Assembly: GCA_037043455.1 (NCBI GenBank)
Contig: JAWPHD010011257.1
Location: forward strand, 21,569 to 85,568
DNA length: 64,000 nucleotides
Origin: Cyrtodaria siliqua
Lineage: Eukaryota; Mollusca; Bivalvia; Adapedonta; Hiatellidae
Direction: 5' to 3'
The translations under genes and the position numbers were made by a program. Shown here one piece after another: positions 23,000 through 34,230 of this stretch. The stretch's first letter is position 1, and every line of letters begins with the position of its first letter. The notes under the pieces are model-generated. The model was not told where the DNA came from. It worked only from the letters and a program-made list of their open reading frames with translations, and searched no databases.

Positions 23000-23690
23000 T
23001 ATATCCTTGTTTTACTGATTCTTTTACATATTTTGCGTTGCCAGAAAGCCAAATAAATAACCTTTCTAATGGTGTAATTTTATTCCAAATAACGGTTAAA
23101 TAAATAGGCAAAATCTCGAATTGGAACGGTAATGTATTGCATTTTTCTTTTTTAACGCGTTTACGCGCATCACCATGTGTTTATTGTTTTGGTCATCAAA
23201 CATTTATTGTTTAATAAATATTTAAATAAGATGCATGGTTAGAAAGCCAAATAAATAACCTTTCTAATGGTGTAATTGTATTCCAAATAACGGTTAAATA
23301 AATAGGCAACATCTGGAGTTGGAACGGAAATGTATTGCAATTTTTTCTTTTCTTAAAGCATTTACGCGCATCACCATGTGTTTATTATTTGCTCATCAAA
23401 CATTTATTGTTTAATAAATATTTATATAAGATGCATGGTTAGAAAGCCAAATAAATGACATTTCTAATGGTGTAATTTTATTCCAAATAACGCTTAAATA
23501 AATAGGTAAAAGCTCCAATTGAGAACGAAATATAACGCATTTTTTCTTTTCTTAAAATGTTTACGCACATCACCGTGCGTTTATTGTTTTGGTCATCAAA
23601 CATATACATGTACTGTTTAATGAATATTTACATAAGATGCATGGTTAGAAGCCAAATAAATAACCTTTCTATTGATTGAGGTTATTTCAA
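23000..23690. repeat. tandem repeat of about 200 bp, three and a half units
   Basis: Units start at about 23043, 23248, 23445 and 23648 with agaaagccaaataaataacc, followed by 'tttctaatggtgtaatt', 'ttacgcgcatcaccatgtg' and 'catcaaacatttattgttta'. It lies inside the insertion in TTAA copy 2. Noncoding. Confidence 0.8.
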
Positions 23691-24139
23691 ACAATTCTTC
23701 AAAGGGTTAAATGAACGATGAGACAAAATAAAAGCGTTGCCACAATTATCAAGCGGTTCATTTTTTCAGTATAGATAATGTTTGTGAGGATAACAATACA
23801 GTACATTTAAATGATTTACTAAGTGAGCAAAATTAAATTATCTTTTTAACTTTTCTATAGAACAACTGGTAAAACCTGGAAATTGCATTGTGTGAACAAT
23901 TAAGAATGGTGTGATTAATGTATTCTATTGTGATAACAATCGATTGAATAATTAACAAACACGCATGTATCAATAAAAAATAATAACACCGGCAAATGTG
24001 GTAATGATAATTCGAACAACACATTATTAGTGTTTGTTTGTTTTCTTCTCGGTTTTCAGGTCGGCTGATTTAGTATTTTAATCAGTTAAAATTGTTGACA
24101 AAATCGAAATGCAATGATTGTAAAATGCTCTCATTTCCA
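23691..24139. other. no recognised feature
   Basis: AT-rich spacer inside the insertion in TTAA copy 2. Confidence 0.35.
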
Positions 24140-25385
24140 AGTTAGTTGCTGCAAAACTTAATTGTAAATACACTTTTCACGATTTGCGCGGATTTTTCGT
24201 GTTTTTCTCAAATTTTAATTGCTTTTTTTAGTGTTTTGTTCTCAAACCAAGAAGTGTAAAATTGCGATGAAAAAAGATGACCGATGTTCGTGCTTAAAAA
24301 CTACCTTAAATACAATTTCAGTATGTATGTTATTACTTGCAATCATCAACAGGTACTGTGTAAGTGAGAAAAAAAAGTTTACCCTTCCATAAAAGAGATT
24401 TTTTTTTACCCTTCCATAAAATATACATGTTGATCCAAGATTTTTTTTTTCTTTTTCAAAATGGCCAAGTTAAAAGCCACTTAAAACTACCCTAAACACA
24501 ATTTCAATATGTCTGTTATTACTTCCAATCATCAGCAGGTACTTTGTGGGAAAAAAAAGTTTTAACCCTTCCATAAAATATACATGCTGATCCAAAAGAA
24601 TTCTTCTTTTTTTAAACATGGCAAAGTTAAAATACGTTTTTTTGCTAAAATCAAAACCATAACCCACTTAAAAACTACCCTAAACACAATTTCAATATGT
24701 ATGTTATCATTTGCAATCATCAACAGGTACGGTTTAATTGAGAGAAAAAAGTTAACCCTTACATAAAATATACTTGCTAATCTCTGAAGAAATAAAAACG
24801 TTCAATATGGACAAGTTAAAAAAAGTTTTTGGTTGAAATGAAAGTCATAACCCACTTAAAAACTACACCAAACACAAAGTGCATATGTTTTGTATAATAA
24901 ACAACGATCGACACATATATAAAAAGCGTGAAAGGCGTATAAACAAACAAACAAAAGACTACACGAAAAGTCGGCCATCTTTTTTTCATCGCAATTTCAC
25001 GTTTCCTGGTTTGAATTGAATTGAATTGAATGTTGTTTAACGGCTCATCAACACAGTACAGGTTATTTAGAGCCGCCCCAGAGAGAGGGGAAGGATACAT
25101 AGGAATCCGGGAACCTGCCCTACTCTTATTATCGAATAGATTCCTATGGTTCTTTAACGTGCTCGGAGGATAGACCGATACACGGGACCGCCCGGTTTAC
25201 GTCCCCATCCGACGGACGAGGCTAAGGAAAATTTTCTTGCCCAAGAACACACCGACGGAACTCAGTGGCACCACGGAGAAAAACACTAAATAAAAGCATT
25301 TAAAAACCTGCTAAAACACGAACAACCCATGCAAATCCTGAAAAGGATACTTACAATTACGTTTTGCGGCAACTTACCATGTTGT
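24140..25385. mobile_element. foldback-type element with internal 190 bp tandem units
   Basis: The left arm 24140-24292 pairs with 24975-25014 plus 25276-25380 (shared pieces agttgc.gcaaaac.taattgta, cacttcttggtttgag, ttgcgatgaaaaaagatg). Between the arms are four units of about 190 bp starting near 24298, 24483, 24672 and 24856 (aaaactaccctaaacaca, aatcatcaacaggtac, 'cttccataaaatatac'). No coding potential. The right arm is split by a SINE. Confidence 0.7.
25015..25275 (-). repeat. SINE inserted in the foldback arm
   Basis: Minus-strand SINE with an (AATTC)n tail at 25015-25031. Its body carries the block tcggatggggacgtaaaccg and cgtgctcggaggatag, recognisable from widespread animal SINE cores. 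It interrupts the arm homology exactly between ggtttga and gagaaaaacac. The tRNA-like head is mostly missing. Related copies: 43622-43935 and, by its 3' end, 26432-26841. Confidence 0.75.
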
Positions 25386-26431
25386 TTATAATGTCTTCAA
25401 CCATAAAACGCGATAAATCATGGAGCGAAATCACATTGTACATTCTAAAACATGGCGGCTAAAGTGAACGTTAATGACCGAAGTATTCCGAATGAGTCGA
25501 CAAGTGTTTGGGACACTTCTGTCCGAGACCGGTCCCTTTAATTATCATCCCAGTCCTTAAATACCGACTTTTGGGGTGTTCGTCGATTTGAAACTACTTC
25601 ACACGCGACTCATTCATATTCATGAGTTATTACCAGTTAAAATAGGGCATGTACAGCTTTAACGCAATATTTTTGGACAAAAACATCCAAATTTGAACAA
25701 TAATCCCTAAAAATCATTTTTTTAGATATTATTATCATTGCAATATTAGGGAGCTGAAGCTTCTGAAAGTTGTCTGTTATATTCATATAAATAAAAATAA
25801 TATTTGAAATGAACAAAATGTATACAATTTGCCATTTTGGGGGGAAATCAGCAAAAAAAGCATACACAATTCGCTGATTTTTGGAATAATTATTTAAAAA
25901 AATGTTGACACTTTCAGTTAAACAAAATAGAAGGTTTTAAAGTGTTTTCATTCATCTAAAGATGTCGACCTGAGATATAGGTAAAATTAAAAAGGATCAG
26001 AGATTTGGAAAAACTGGGTTAATAATTTTGGGCCTAAAGTTGCAAATTTGAACCAAAATCAATAAAACTGGGATTACTTCTAAAAATATAATTCTCATTA
26101 CAATATAAGGAGATTGAAAGTCTTTAAAGTTATCTGTTATATACATGTTCATGATTTTTTTTATTTGGAATGAATAAAATATATAAATCTTGAAATTTTG
26201 GGGGGAAATCAACACAAAATGAATTAAAGTCGCTGATTTTTGGTATAGTTATGAAATTTTAAATTATGATTAAAATATAACAAAACAGAAGAGTTACAGA
26301 AGAGTCAGTCCTAAAGGATCAGAGATTTGAAAATGCCATTTCATTTGGCCCAGAATATCGAAATTTAAACCAAAACCGCCAAAAACTGGACTATTCAAAA
26401 TACAATTTTATTGCAATATAAGGGAATTGAA

Positions 26432-26841
26432 TTGAATTGGGTTTTAAGGCGCACCAACACATGGAAAGGTTATATGGCGCCTAACAGGCATGAACATGCC
26501 AGGCTCATCTTCCATGTACATCGAGATAAAATATGGAAAATGGGCCTAGAACCTTCTCACCCTGAACTGCAGAGTTGCTGCAAATTCTATCGTAGAAACT
26601 CCATTTACGCTGGAGCCACGTTTATTGTTTTTCTGCCACTGCTCTTTTGATGCGAGCGAGATAGCACATGAAACAATGCAGGGATCATGATGAAGACCTT
26701 TAATGAACATGAACAAAAAATGATAAAATGAACATGAATTTGGGGGGATTCTACCCCTCTGCCTACCCCTCCAAAGGGATCTGCAGTGGCCCTATTCTTT
26801 GCCCCGTGACCAAACGGGGGCACCCGGGAACCACACGGGGA
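26432..26841 (-). mobile_element. SINE with 20 bp target-site duplication
   Basis: Inserted about 410 bp, flanked by tgcaatataagggaattgaa (26412-26431) and tgcaatataagggagttgaa (26842-26861), one mismatch. Its left end reads ttgaattgggttttaaggcg followed by caccaacac, resembling the 3' end of the SINEs at 25015 and 43622. The other end has gccccgtgaccaaacggggg. No coding. Confidence 0.75.
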
Positions 26842-26888
26842 TGCAATATAAGGGAGTTGAATGTCTTTAAACATTCCATTATATTAAT

Positions 26889-27222
26889 TCACACACAGGT
26901 ATTCGGGGAGTAGCTTGGACTTACACTTGAATTTTTCAGAAAAAAAAAAAAAATTATATAAAAAAAAAATCTACGTTGAAAACATCATTTAAATACTAAT
27001 CGACATTAAAAAAAAAATTAAATTTGTGTTTTTAATATTTGATATAGTATAGTAATATAGATTTTTTTATTTTTTTATTTTTTTTAAATTTGTGTTTTTA
27101 ATGTTTGATTAGTATTTAAATGACGTTTTGAAAACGCAGATTTTTTTTTATAGAATTTATTTATTTCTGAAAAATTCAAGTGTAAAGCTAAGCTACTCCC
27201 TGAATACCTGTGAATGTACATG
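26889..27222. repeat. long palindrome (about 335 bp)
   Basis: The left arm from cacacaggtattcggggagt and the right arm ending ctccctgaatacctgtg are inverse copies, with matching inner blocks acacttgaatttttcaga and catttaaatactaatc. Arms are about 150 bp with a small AT-rich centre near 27055. Probably a foldback MITE. Confidence 0.75.
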
Positions 27223-27480
27223 GGAAAAATGTTTGGAATAAACGAAGTTGATACATCTTGACATTTTTGGAGAAAATCTACAAAAATAAAGCTTAAAATA
27301 TTTATTTTTTGGATATTTATTTATAACAGAAAAAAATATTTTTCAAAAATGTAAATAAAGATTTATTAAGGTACAGACACAATGTTCCGAAGTAACTTGA
27401 AACTGCAAATAACATTTACGAAAATTTGAATATTTATTTAAAAAAGAAGATTTCTTTTGAAATGAAAGGGAGCTGAAGGT

Positions 27481-27970
27481 CTTAACCCTTTTCTTATTAT
27501 GTAGATAAAGAGGAACCATTACATTCGGACTTAAATATACCAGTTTTAAATTATATATGTCCTCTTGTTTCGATTTCGCAGGGAAAGGTATGATCGATGG
27601 ACAGTTATCTAGAAGATATTTGACTCAATCAATAATATCTTACTAATTAGAATCATCGACGAATGGTAGATTAACATTTAATCTTATTATTTACCTTATC
27701 ATATGAGTGATGTATTTTAGATATAAGTACACATATTCACACTGTCCACTATGGAGAAAAGAAAAAAGTTTAACGCTTATATATTTTATCGATTTGCTTA
27801 AAGGTCTTCTTAGACTTATTGCAATATTGTTATGCGCATATTTGTAAAGTTTATTGAGGATGTCCCCAAACCTCCATAGACATATGACGAGGCAAATAAT
27901 GTTTCTTCTTCTATCTTCGTGTATATGGGGGGAAAAATGGGCGAACACAGCAAAAAACAACAACAACAAC
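27481..27970. other. no recognised feature
   Basis: AT-rich. A minus frame at 27691-27969 shows no domain. Confidence 0.4.
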
Positions 27971-29215
27971 AGGTCAATGACCTTGAAGCTCTACTGATTG
28001 ATTTTGATTTCAGGAAGTAGTCGCTACAAACTTGTATTTTGAAAATCTATTTTTAACCGTGGCGGCCATCTTGATTTCCGGCCGACCTGCAATTTTGCTA
28101 GGATCAATTAGACATTAAGAGCAACATTCCTGTGAAGTTTCATGAAAATCCGTCAAGTTGTTTCAGAGGAGTAGTCGCTACAAGTTTTCATTATATAACT
28201 CTATGTAAACAAAGATGGCCGCTGGTAGCCATGTTTAACGTCAAATCAAAACGATTTTCGACAAGGACCAACATCATGTCATACTGATCATTTTGGAAAA
28301 AGTCCCATATCAATATCTCTTATAGTTTTGAAGAAGTAGTCGCTACAAACTTATTTATTTTAAATCTACTTTTAGCTGTGGCGGCCATCTTGAATTTCCG
28401 GCCGACCTGAAATTTTTCTAGGATCAACTAGACATCAAGAGCAACATTCCTGTGAAGTTTCATGAACATCCGTCAAGTAGTTTCAGAGGAGTAGTCGCTA
28501 CAAGTTTTTACAATATAACTCTATGTAACCAAAGATGGCCACTGGCAGCCATGTTTAACGTCGAATCAAAATAATTTTCCACAAGGATCAACATCATGTC
28601 ATGCTGATCATTTTAGAAAAAGTCCCATATCAATATCTCTTATAGTTTTAAAGAAGTAGTCGCTACAAACTTATTTATTTTAAATCTATTTTTAGCTGTG
28701 GCGGCCATCTTGAATTTCCGGCCGACCTGAACTTTTTCTAGGATCAATTAGACATCAAGAGCAACATTCCTGTATAGTTTCATGACAATCCGTCAAGTAG
28801 TTTCAGAGGAGTAGTCGCTACAAGTTTTTACTATATAACTCTATGTAAACAAAGATGGCCGCTGGCAGCCATGTTTAACGTTGAATCAAAACGATTTTTG
28901 ACAAGGATCAACATCATGTCATGCTGATCATTTTAGAAAAAGTCCCATATCAATATCACTTATAGTTTTCAAGAAGTAGTCGCTACAAACTTGTATTTTA
29001 AAACTCTATTTTAAGCTTTGGTGGTCATCTTGGATTTCACATCAACATGAATTTTTACTAGGATCAACTAGACTTTATGGGCAACTTTTCTGTAAAGGTT
29101 CATGAATATCCATCCAGTAGTTTCAGAGGAGTTGTCGCTACAAATAAAAGTTTACGGACAGACGGACGACGCACCACAGCATAAGCTCTGCTGATCTCTG
29201 ATCAGTAGAGCTAAA
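27971..29215. repeat. tandem array of about 320 bp units ending in ACGG run and hairpin
   Basis: About three and a half units with agtagtcgctacaaactt, 'gcggccatcttgaatttccggccgacctg' (split here for length), agcaacattcctgtgaagtt and 'atggccgctggcagccatg'. The array ends with 'gacagacggacgacg' and the hairpin agctctgctgat/gatcagtagagct (29187-29212). An inverse match agctctactgat stands at the start (27984). A truncated relative lies at 60560-61130. Confidence 0.85.
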
Positions 29216-29838
29216 AAACTAGCTTAAAAAAAGAATTGCATGAATATCATGTATTTGTAATCAATAAATTGAAGACATTTTTAAACCACGATTTTGATAA
29301 TTAAACTCAAACTCCCAAATTGCATGCGTAAATGCCATTGTAGAATTTCTTTTATTAAACTATTGCAAAAAAATTATATGCCAATTAACAGAACCGAGAT
29401 AAGTGATATTTCAATTTTGGGTTGAGAAAAATGCAATTAAGAAGTAAACGTGATATTAACATCTTTAACAGAATACTACGTTTTCATCTGCCAAATGTTG
29501 ACGCATGTTCACATTCTGAATCTGGTAGACATGCTACAACTAACTCCCATGCATTCACACCATGTTACAATACAGGGAAGTCTATGCTTTCTGCAAGTAC
29601 AGTGTAAAGTAAGTTTCGCGAGATACGTTGATAACATTCCGAAATTATAAAGGAACAGATGGGTCATCTGTTATAACAGGCCTTATAACAAAGTCCAAGG
29701 TGTACCATCCCTATTCTAAAGGTATGTAAGACTTTCCGAGGTCCTTGTTTGCACGTGGTGGTATGCACGCAATGATGTACTGCTGCTGCTGCATATGTAT
29801 GGGGAATACTGCTCATCAAGAGCTGACCTGAGTTGAAT
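29216..29838. other. no recognised feature
   Basis: AT-rich stretch. Overlapping short frames at 29422-29650 show no domain. Confidence 0.4.
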
Positions 29839-29974
29839 CCACAACGCTATAGGATGGACATACAACAAGTCGTTGTAATGAGACACTGGATTATTATTAA
29901 CTGATATCCAGTTGATAATTATTCCAGGGTCTCATTACAACGGCTTGTTGTATGCCCATCCTACTGCATTGTGG
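29839..29974. repeat. 136 bp palindrome without spacer
   Basis: The left arm begins ccacaacgctataggatgg and contains acaacaagtcgttgtaatga. The right arm is its inverse with a few mismatches, ending catcctactgcattgtgg. The centre is at about 29907 (aactgatatccagtt). The arms are about 85% alike. Probably a small hairpin MITE. Confidence 0.8.
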
Positions 29975-30700
29975 TTTGGATTGGAAAATTTCACCATTAG
30001 TTTTTACTATAGACTGTGTGTCCTTTTAGACAACCTGCTGTTTAAAATAATTTTTATCTACCGTCTTTCAAAACATGTCTTTCAGGATGCTCTGTCCTTA
30101 TAATTGACTTAGCGGTATCTAAATTATACTTTTCTTTCAGTAGTCATATACTTAAACTACTTTGTAAATCAGTTGTTTTATTTAAGAACGATTTTCCTAG
30201 ATATTCTTTCAATGACATGTGGTTTCGAAATAATCTCAATGCTATAGTATGATGACATTGACGGACTTTCTCTGTAAATATTTTATAACCGGCAACTATA
30301 TATGTGGATGTGTTAAACAGAACTGAGTGACTATTTTGCAGAGAAACATTGCCAAACAAAACCAGTTGATCATTAGCATGTCTATATTCGAACAAAAATG
30401 GTCCAAACCAAATAACAAACCAAATAACAAATCTAATAAACTGTTCATCCGAACATTTCACCATACCACATGTTTCAGTTTACAATGTAAGTGCACGCTT
30501 TTCATGTGTATCATTTGTGTATGTTGGCACATGGGATATAAAGAATATTTTTGTTTTTTTAAACAGTGGTGTACTTTTACAGATATGCTTTACATATTTT
30601 CAGTGTGAATGTGAATTTAACAATAGGATATAATTCAATGATGGAATACTACTATGATCACATACTATTAGGCTTTTTCATATGTTAAATAAATAACTAG
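29975..30700. other. no recognised feature
   Basis: AT-rich noncoding. A minus frame at 30144-30464 shows no domain. Confidence 0.4.
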
Positions 30701-31860
30701 AAGGGTGTTGCACGTAACACCTTTGTAGGCTGCCATGTGCTTATTTAACATTATGAGCTAGGTTAGGTTGCAGGTAAAGGTTTAATGGAAAGGGGCATAA
30801 CTTTGCCAAACAAAGTTATTAGACATGTGTAACGACTTTCTTTGGGGTGAGATGAAGATGTTTATGAAGTTTCATGAACATAGGTGAAATCAGGGAGTAC
30901 GTTATGGTTATAGGGAGGAGAAACGGGCTCGTTTTGCCGATTTATGTTGTCGCGCATGTGTTTCACTACTCCGTGAAAATGACTATTTTCCGGTTGTTTC
31001 GCGAGTGTGTGAAAAACAGCAAATTCTTATAAATTATTACACTTACAAACTCAATAAAGGTGCTAAATGTAAACATAAGTATTATTTATTCACATTGTGT
31101 CCTCTGCTACAGAGTGTGTATTTGTTTGCATGTTTAAAAGCACATTTTACCAGACGGTTCCGTGTAACAAAGATGGCGCCACTCTGCGCCAAATAAACGA
31201 TGGTGACAGTGTATAGCTATTGTAAACGAGATACGAGACTACGGGTTATTTAGGCATTAATAATAACAAAAAGTGAATAGTAAACATATTTATCTTTGTC
31301 AAGAAGGTAATTGCATGGTGGTGATTATAAGACAAAGCCTAAAAAGAGGTGATGAAAATGTGCCTTTTGAGATATCAGCTAAATTTTGGTGTGGAGCTAT
31401 TGCAAACGAGATACGAAGTATGGGTTATATTAGGCATTAATAATAACAAAAATTGAATAGTAGACATATTTATCTTTGTCAAGAATGTAATTTCGTGATG
31501 TTGATTATAACAGAAAGCCGTAAAAAGGGGCTGTAAAAACTGCCTTATTTGAGATGTTGGCTGAAATTTTAACTTTTCAAATGTAACGCGCTTACGATTG
31601 ATTTACCTGTATCGATAACATAGTAAATGGCGGCGTTCTAGCGCGACAACATAAATCGATAAACTAGAGCGTTTATGAACCCGTTTCTCCTCCCTATAAC
31701 GTACTCCCTGGTGAAATACTTTTTAAGTTATGACCAAGTTCAGGTTGCAGGTTAAAGCGTGATGGACGAAGACAACGAATGAAGACAGACTACGGACAAA
31801 GCGATCCCTACCTGTCTGCCATGCTACGAAGGTGACACAAAGACAAATAAAATGGAACTT
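30701..31860. repeat. bivalve-type dispersed element split by hAT insertion
   Basis: Outer parts (30701-30890 and 31711-31860) read as one repeat: aggggcataactttgcc, 'gaagtttcatgaacataggtg', then 'gaagacagactacggac' and 'ctgtctgccatgctac'. It belongs to the class ending in ACGG-like runs. Confidence 0.6.
30891..31710. mobile_element. hAT-like non-autonomous element
   Basis: An 820 bp insertion that starts CAGGGAGTACGTTAT and ends with its exact complement, ATAACGTACTCCCTG. The inverted repeats continue with agggaggagaaacggg and gatttatgttgtcgcgc. The flank GTGAAAT is repeated at 30884-30890 and 31711-31717, close to the 8 bp duplication of hAT elements, whose ends also typically read CAGGG. 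It has no transposase. Inside, a unit of about 190 bp is duplicated (about 31200 and 31390: aggcattaataataacaaaa). Confidence 0.8.
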
Positions 31861-33640
31861 TGAATTGTAACATTTCTGTGAATCAGTTTTTAATCTTTAA
31901 TTGAAAACTTAAAAGTGGACTTTATTATCTCCCTTTATAGCAACACTTTTATTACAGTGTCACACATTTATATTATTTCGTATTGTTTTGTATATATAGA
32001 ATTTAAAAAACTATATTTACATGTAATTTGCTTAAAAAGTATAAATATATTCTAATTTGTTTGGTTATCTTTACCTAATCTTTCGATAGAATGGGCGTTT
32101 AATTATTAAAATGGTTAAATGTTTCCATATGTATTCATACGTTTTTATTTAAGGGTTGAACTATTGAACTGTTATATGTTTACATGACTTACGTAACCAT
32201 TTTGAATGCAATCAAACACACAAAAACAAATTTGGTCGAGTTAATACATGCCATACATCCATTTTTATATCAATTTAGAACATTTTCTTAAAAATTACCT
32301 CCCTTTATAAAACAATAGTTTTACACACTTAAGCTACCAAACTAAAAATACTTTCCTGGCTTAAAAGAAGCGTAAGACATTGACCTTTCCGTAAATGCAT
32401 ATTAGAATTTGACAGCTTGAGTGGTACCAATGTCAAAAACACGGCCTAATTGCCTTCAAAAACTCGCTTCGTTTCTGCACAAGTATATATTTGCCATCTC
32501 ATGAGATTTCCAATAATTTGCAAAAAATATTAGATAATTTGTTCTATGTTGGCAATTTATTTATAAACAGAAGTGATTTCAAATTTTGGTCAAGTAATTC
32601 AGTATGTTTTGTGATGTAGTGATTATTATTTGCATTTTGTAATATTTTCCAAATTATTTCTCATTAAATAAAGAGCGACTACAATTCACATGTTTGTTTA
32701 TTTATACTGCTTTACAAACATTTCCTCCATCACGCGATCTGTTCATTGCAAACACCGCTCCATTTTCCTCCTTTCAGTATTTTTATAACGTTTTCGGTTT
32801 TTGAAGTAACACAAATGTATTTTTTCCAATGGTGTATGAATTATAACATTATGATGCCTATTCCATTGTTTAACATCAATATATATATATATATACATGC
32901 GAATTCTTGACGGGTGACCCTTAATTTCATTTTATCATTTTCAGCAATATTTTCAATATTTTTTCTTAAAGATAATGCTCACGCTATTTTCAGACAAAGA
33001 GAAGCCTTTTCGTGTATTTTTGAACGTTTCAAACGTATCTGAGCACAAATGAATTAAACGGTCTGAATTTTGAACAATACCCTAGGTCACTAAAACTTGA
33101 ATAATTTTAGAACCTTTGAAAATGGAATCAACATCTTAGCATTCATTAGGCATGCAACTGATGATGTTTATACAGTTTCAATTATTACTTAGGTGCTCAT
33201 TCGAAAATAAGTATCTTTCAGGACGCATAACGCTATTATCTGCCCTTGAGTACTTATGCCCTACAGATGAAGGAGGTAGACACAAAACATAGTCCCTCTT
33301 TTCTACTTTTTACAGGAATTTCCATTGCATACATTGATTTATCCTTACCAAGGGCTGAATCTTCAGAATTTCAGGAAGAGATCACAGAAAATTGTATGCT
33401 GAATAAGATTTCTAGCTAATTCGCTCTCATTTTGACACCATGGGTCTGATCACCTCAGGTTTGTATAATTTTCATAAGCAGAATTTTATAAATTGTGATG
33501 TCTTTGCCACACAAACATTACGTTAGGGACCCTCTGTAAATTAACTGTGATGTGAAACGTATAGCATATTTTCATTAATCAAGTGCCCTGTTTATTGTCA
33601 GATATAGGTGTTTGTCAAACTTGTGGCAATGTTATTGTCA
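31861..33640. other. no recognised gene; AT microsatellite at about 32880
   Basis: About 1.8 kb of AT-rich, apparently unique sequence with an (AT)n run at 32878-32895. No frames of note. Confidence 0.5.
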
Positions 33641-34025
33641 TTAACCCTTTTGGCGCCAAAAGCGACTTTTGTAGACAAACACGCAGAATGCAAATGTCGA
33701 CTTTCGTGACAACGTACATGGGTGTTCAAAAACAGTTATTATAGTATGTAACAATAACAAATTTCAACATACTATTACGGCATAAAAATGGGGAAAATGC
33801 TGCTGAAACAAAGACGATGACATTTCCAGAATCAATCTATTCAAGGAAAGAAATGCTAGATATACTGTTAAATGACAGAGATAGCGAAGGAGTTGTCTCA
33901 GAAAATTAATTCCAGTAATAGTTTTTAAGAAGGAAGCAGTGATAATTCTACTGATAATTCTACTTCAAATGATGTTTCTGGTGTTGAAAACATGTCAAAT
34001 TCAGGTCTGTTTACATTAAAAACGT
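33641..34025 (+). pseudogene. piggyBac 5' end with transposase N-terminus remnant
   Basis: TTAA (33641-33644) is followed by CCCTTTTGGCGCCAAAAGCG. TTAA plus CCC is the signature start of piggyBac elements. About 170 bp on, the plus strand reads MTFPESIYSRKEMLDILL (ATG at 33817), then NDRDSEGVVSEN and a stop at about 33907. This acidic 'EhhDhLhxDxDSE' pattern is common at the N-terminus of piggyBac transposases. A serine/asparagine-rich reading follows. The DDE core and the 3' end are absent; a satellite unit begins near 34026. Confidence 0.6.
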
Positions 34026-34230
34026 TAAGACTCGTACCAAATTTGGAAAGGATCTGATGCAAACAGTGCTAGAGTGATGACAAGGCAAAATATAGCATTG
34101 TTTTTTTAACTCAAGGGCCATAACTCTGGTGTGTATTGGTGGTTCCGAGCTTCCATTAAAATTGAGACCCTGACCAAGATGTCGAGATGTAAAATGAAGG
34201 TGTTATGGTCTAATGGACAGATCCATACTG
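34026..34230. repeat. single 'agggccataactc' satellite unit
   Basis: One isolated unit of the 165 bp family (gctagagtgatgacaaggca, 'aactcaagggccataactctggtg'). Confidence 0.7.

Larger units (their letters stand above)
21679..25658 (-). mobile_element. TTAA-flanked DNA element with tRNA-like modules, copy 2
   Basis: The two ends are AGCTACTGAATCCCTATATC at 21679 and, inverted at 25658, AGCTGTACATGCCCTATTTT. TTAA lies on both sides (21675-21678 and 25659-25662), consistent with a target duplication. The outer parts (21679-22815 and 25545-25658) match copy 1 in inverse orientation, and 22816-25544 is an insertion absent from copy 1. It carries three tRNA-like modules and no transposase, so it is non-autonomous. 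The two termini share only an imperfect inverted repeat. Confidence 0.75.
25660..27480. repeat. long-period (about 370 bp) degenerate tandem repeat
   Basis: Recurrent blocks ttgcaatataaggga, 'tttggggggaaatca', 'cgctgatttttgg' and 'aaaaggatcagagatttg' occur at roughly 370 bp spacing (near 25740, 26100, 26411 and beyond). It is interrupted by a SINE and a large palindrome. Noncoding. Confidence 0.65.

Noticed and set aside
16511..25658. One 9.1 kb element with 0.9 kb terminal inverted repeats
   Set aside because: The inner end of the right arm has its own TTAA and terminal motif at 21675, so two inverted copies of a short element are more economical.
27060..27170. Poly-T tracts as terminators
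   Set aside because: They are the centre of the long palindrome and low-complexity AT sequence.
23000..29200. CRISPR-like array
   Set aside because: Repeats are 190-370 bp, degenerate and without short direct repeat/spacer structure; the DNA is animal.
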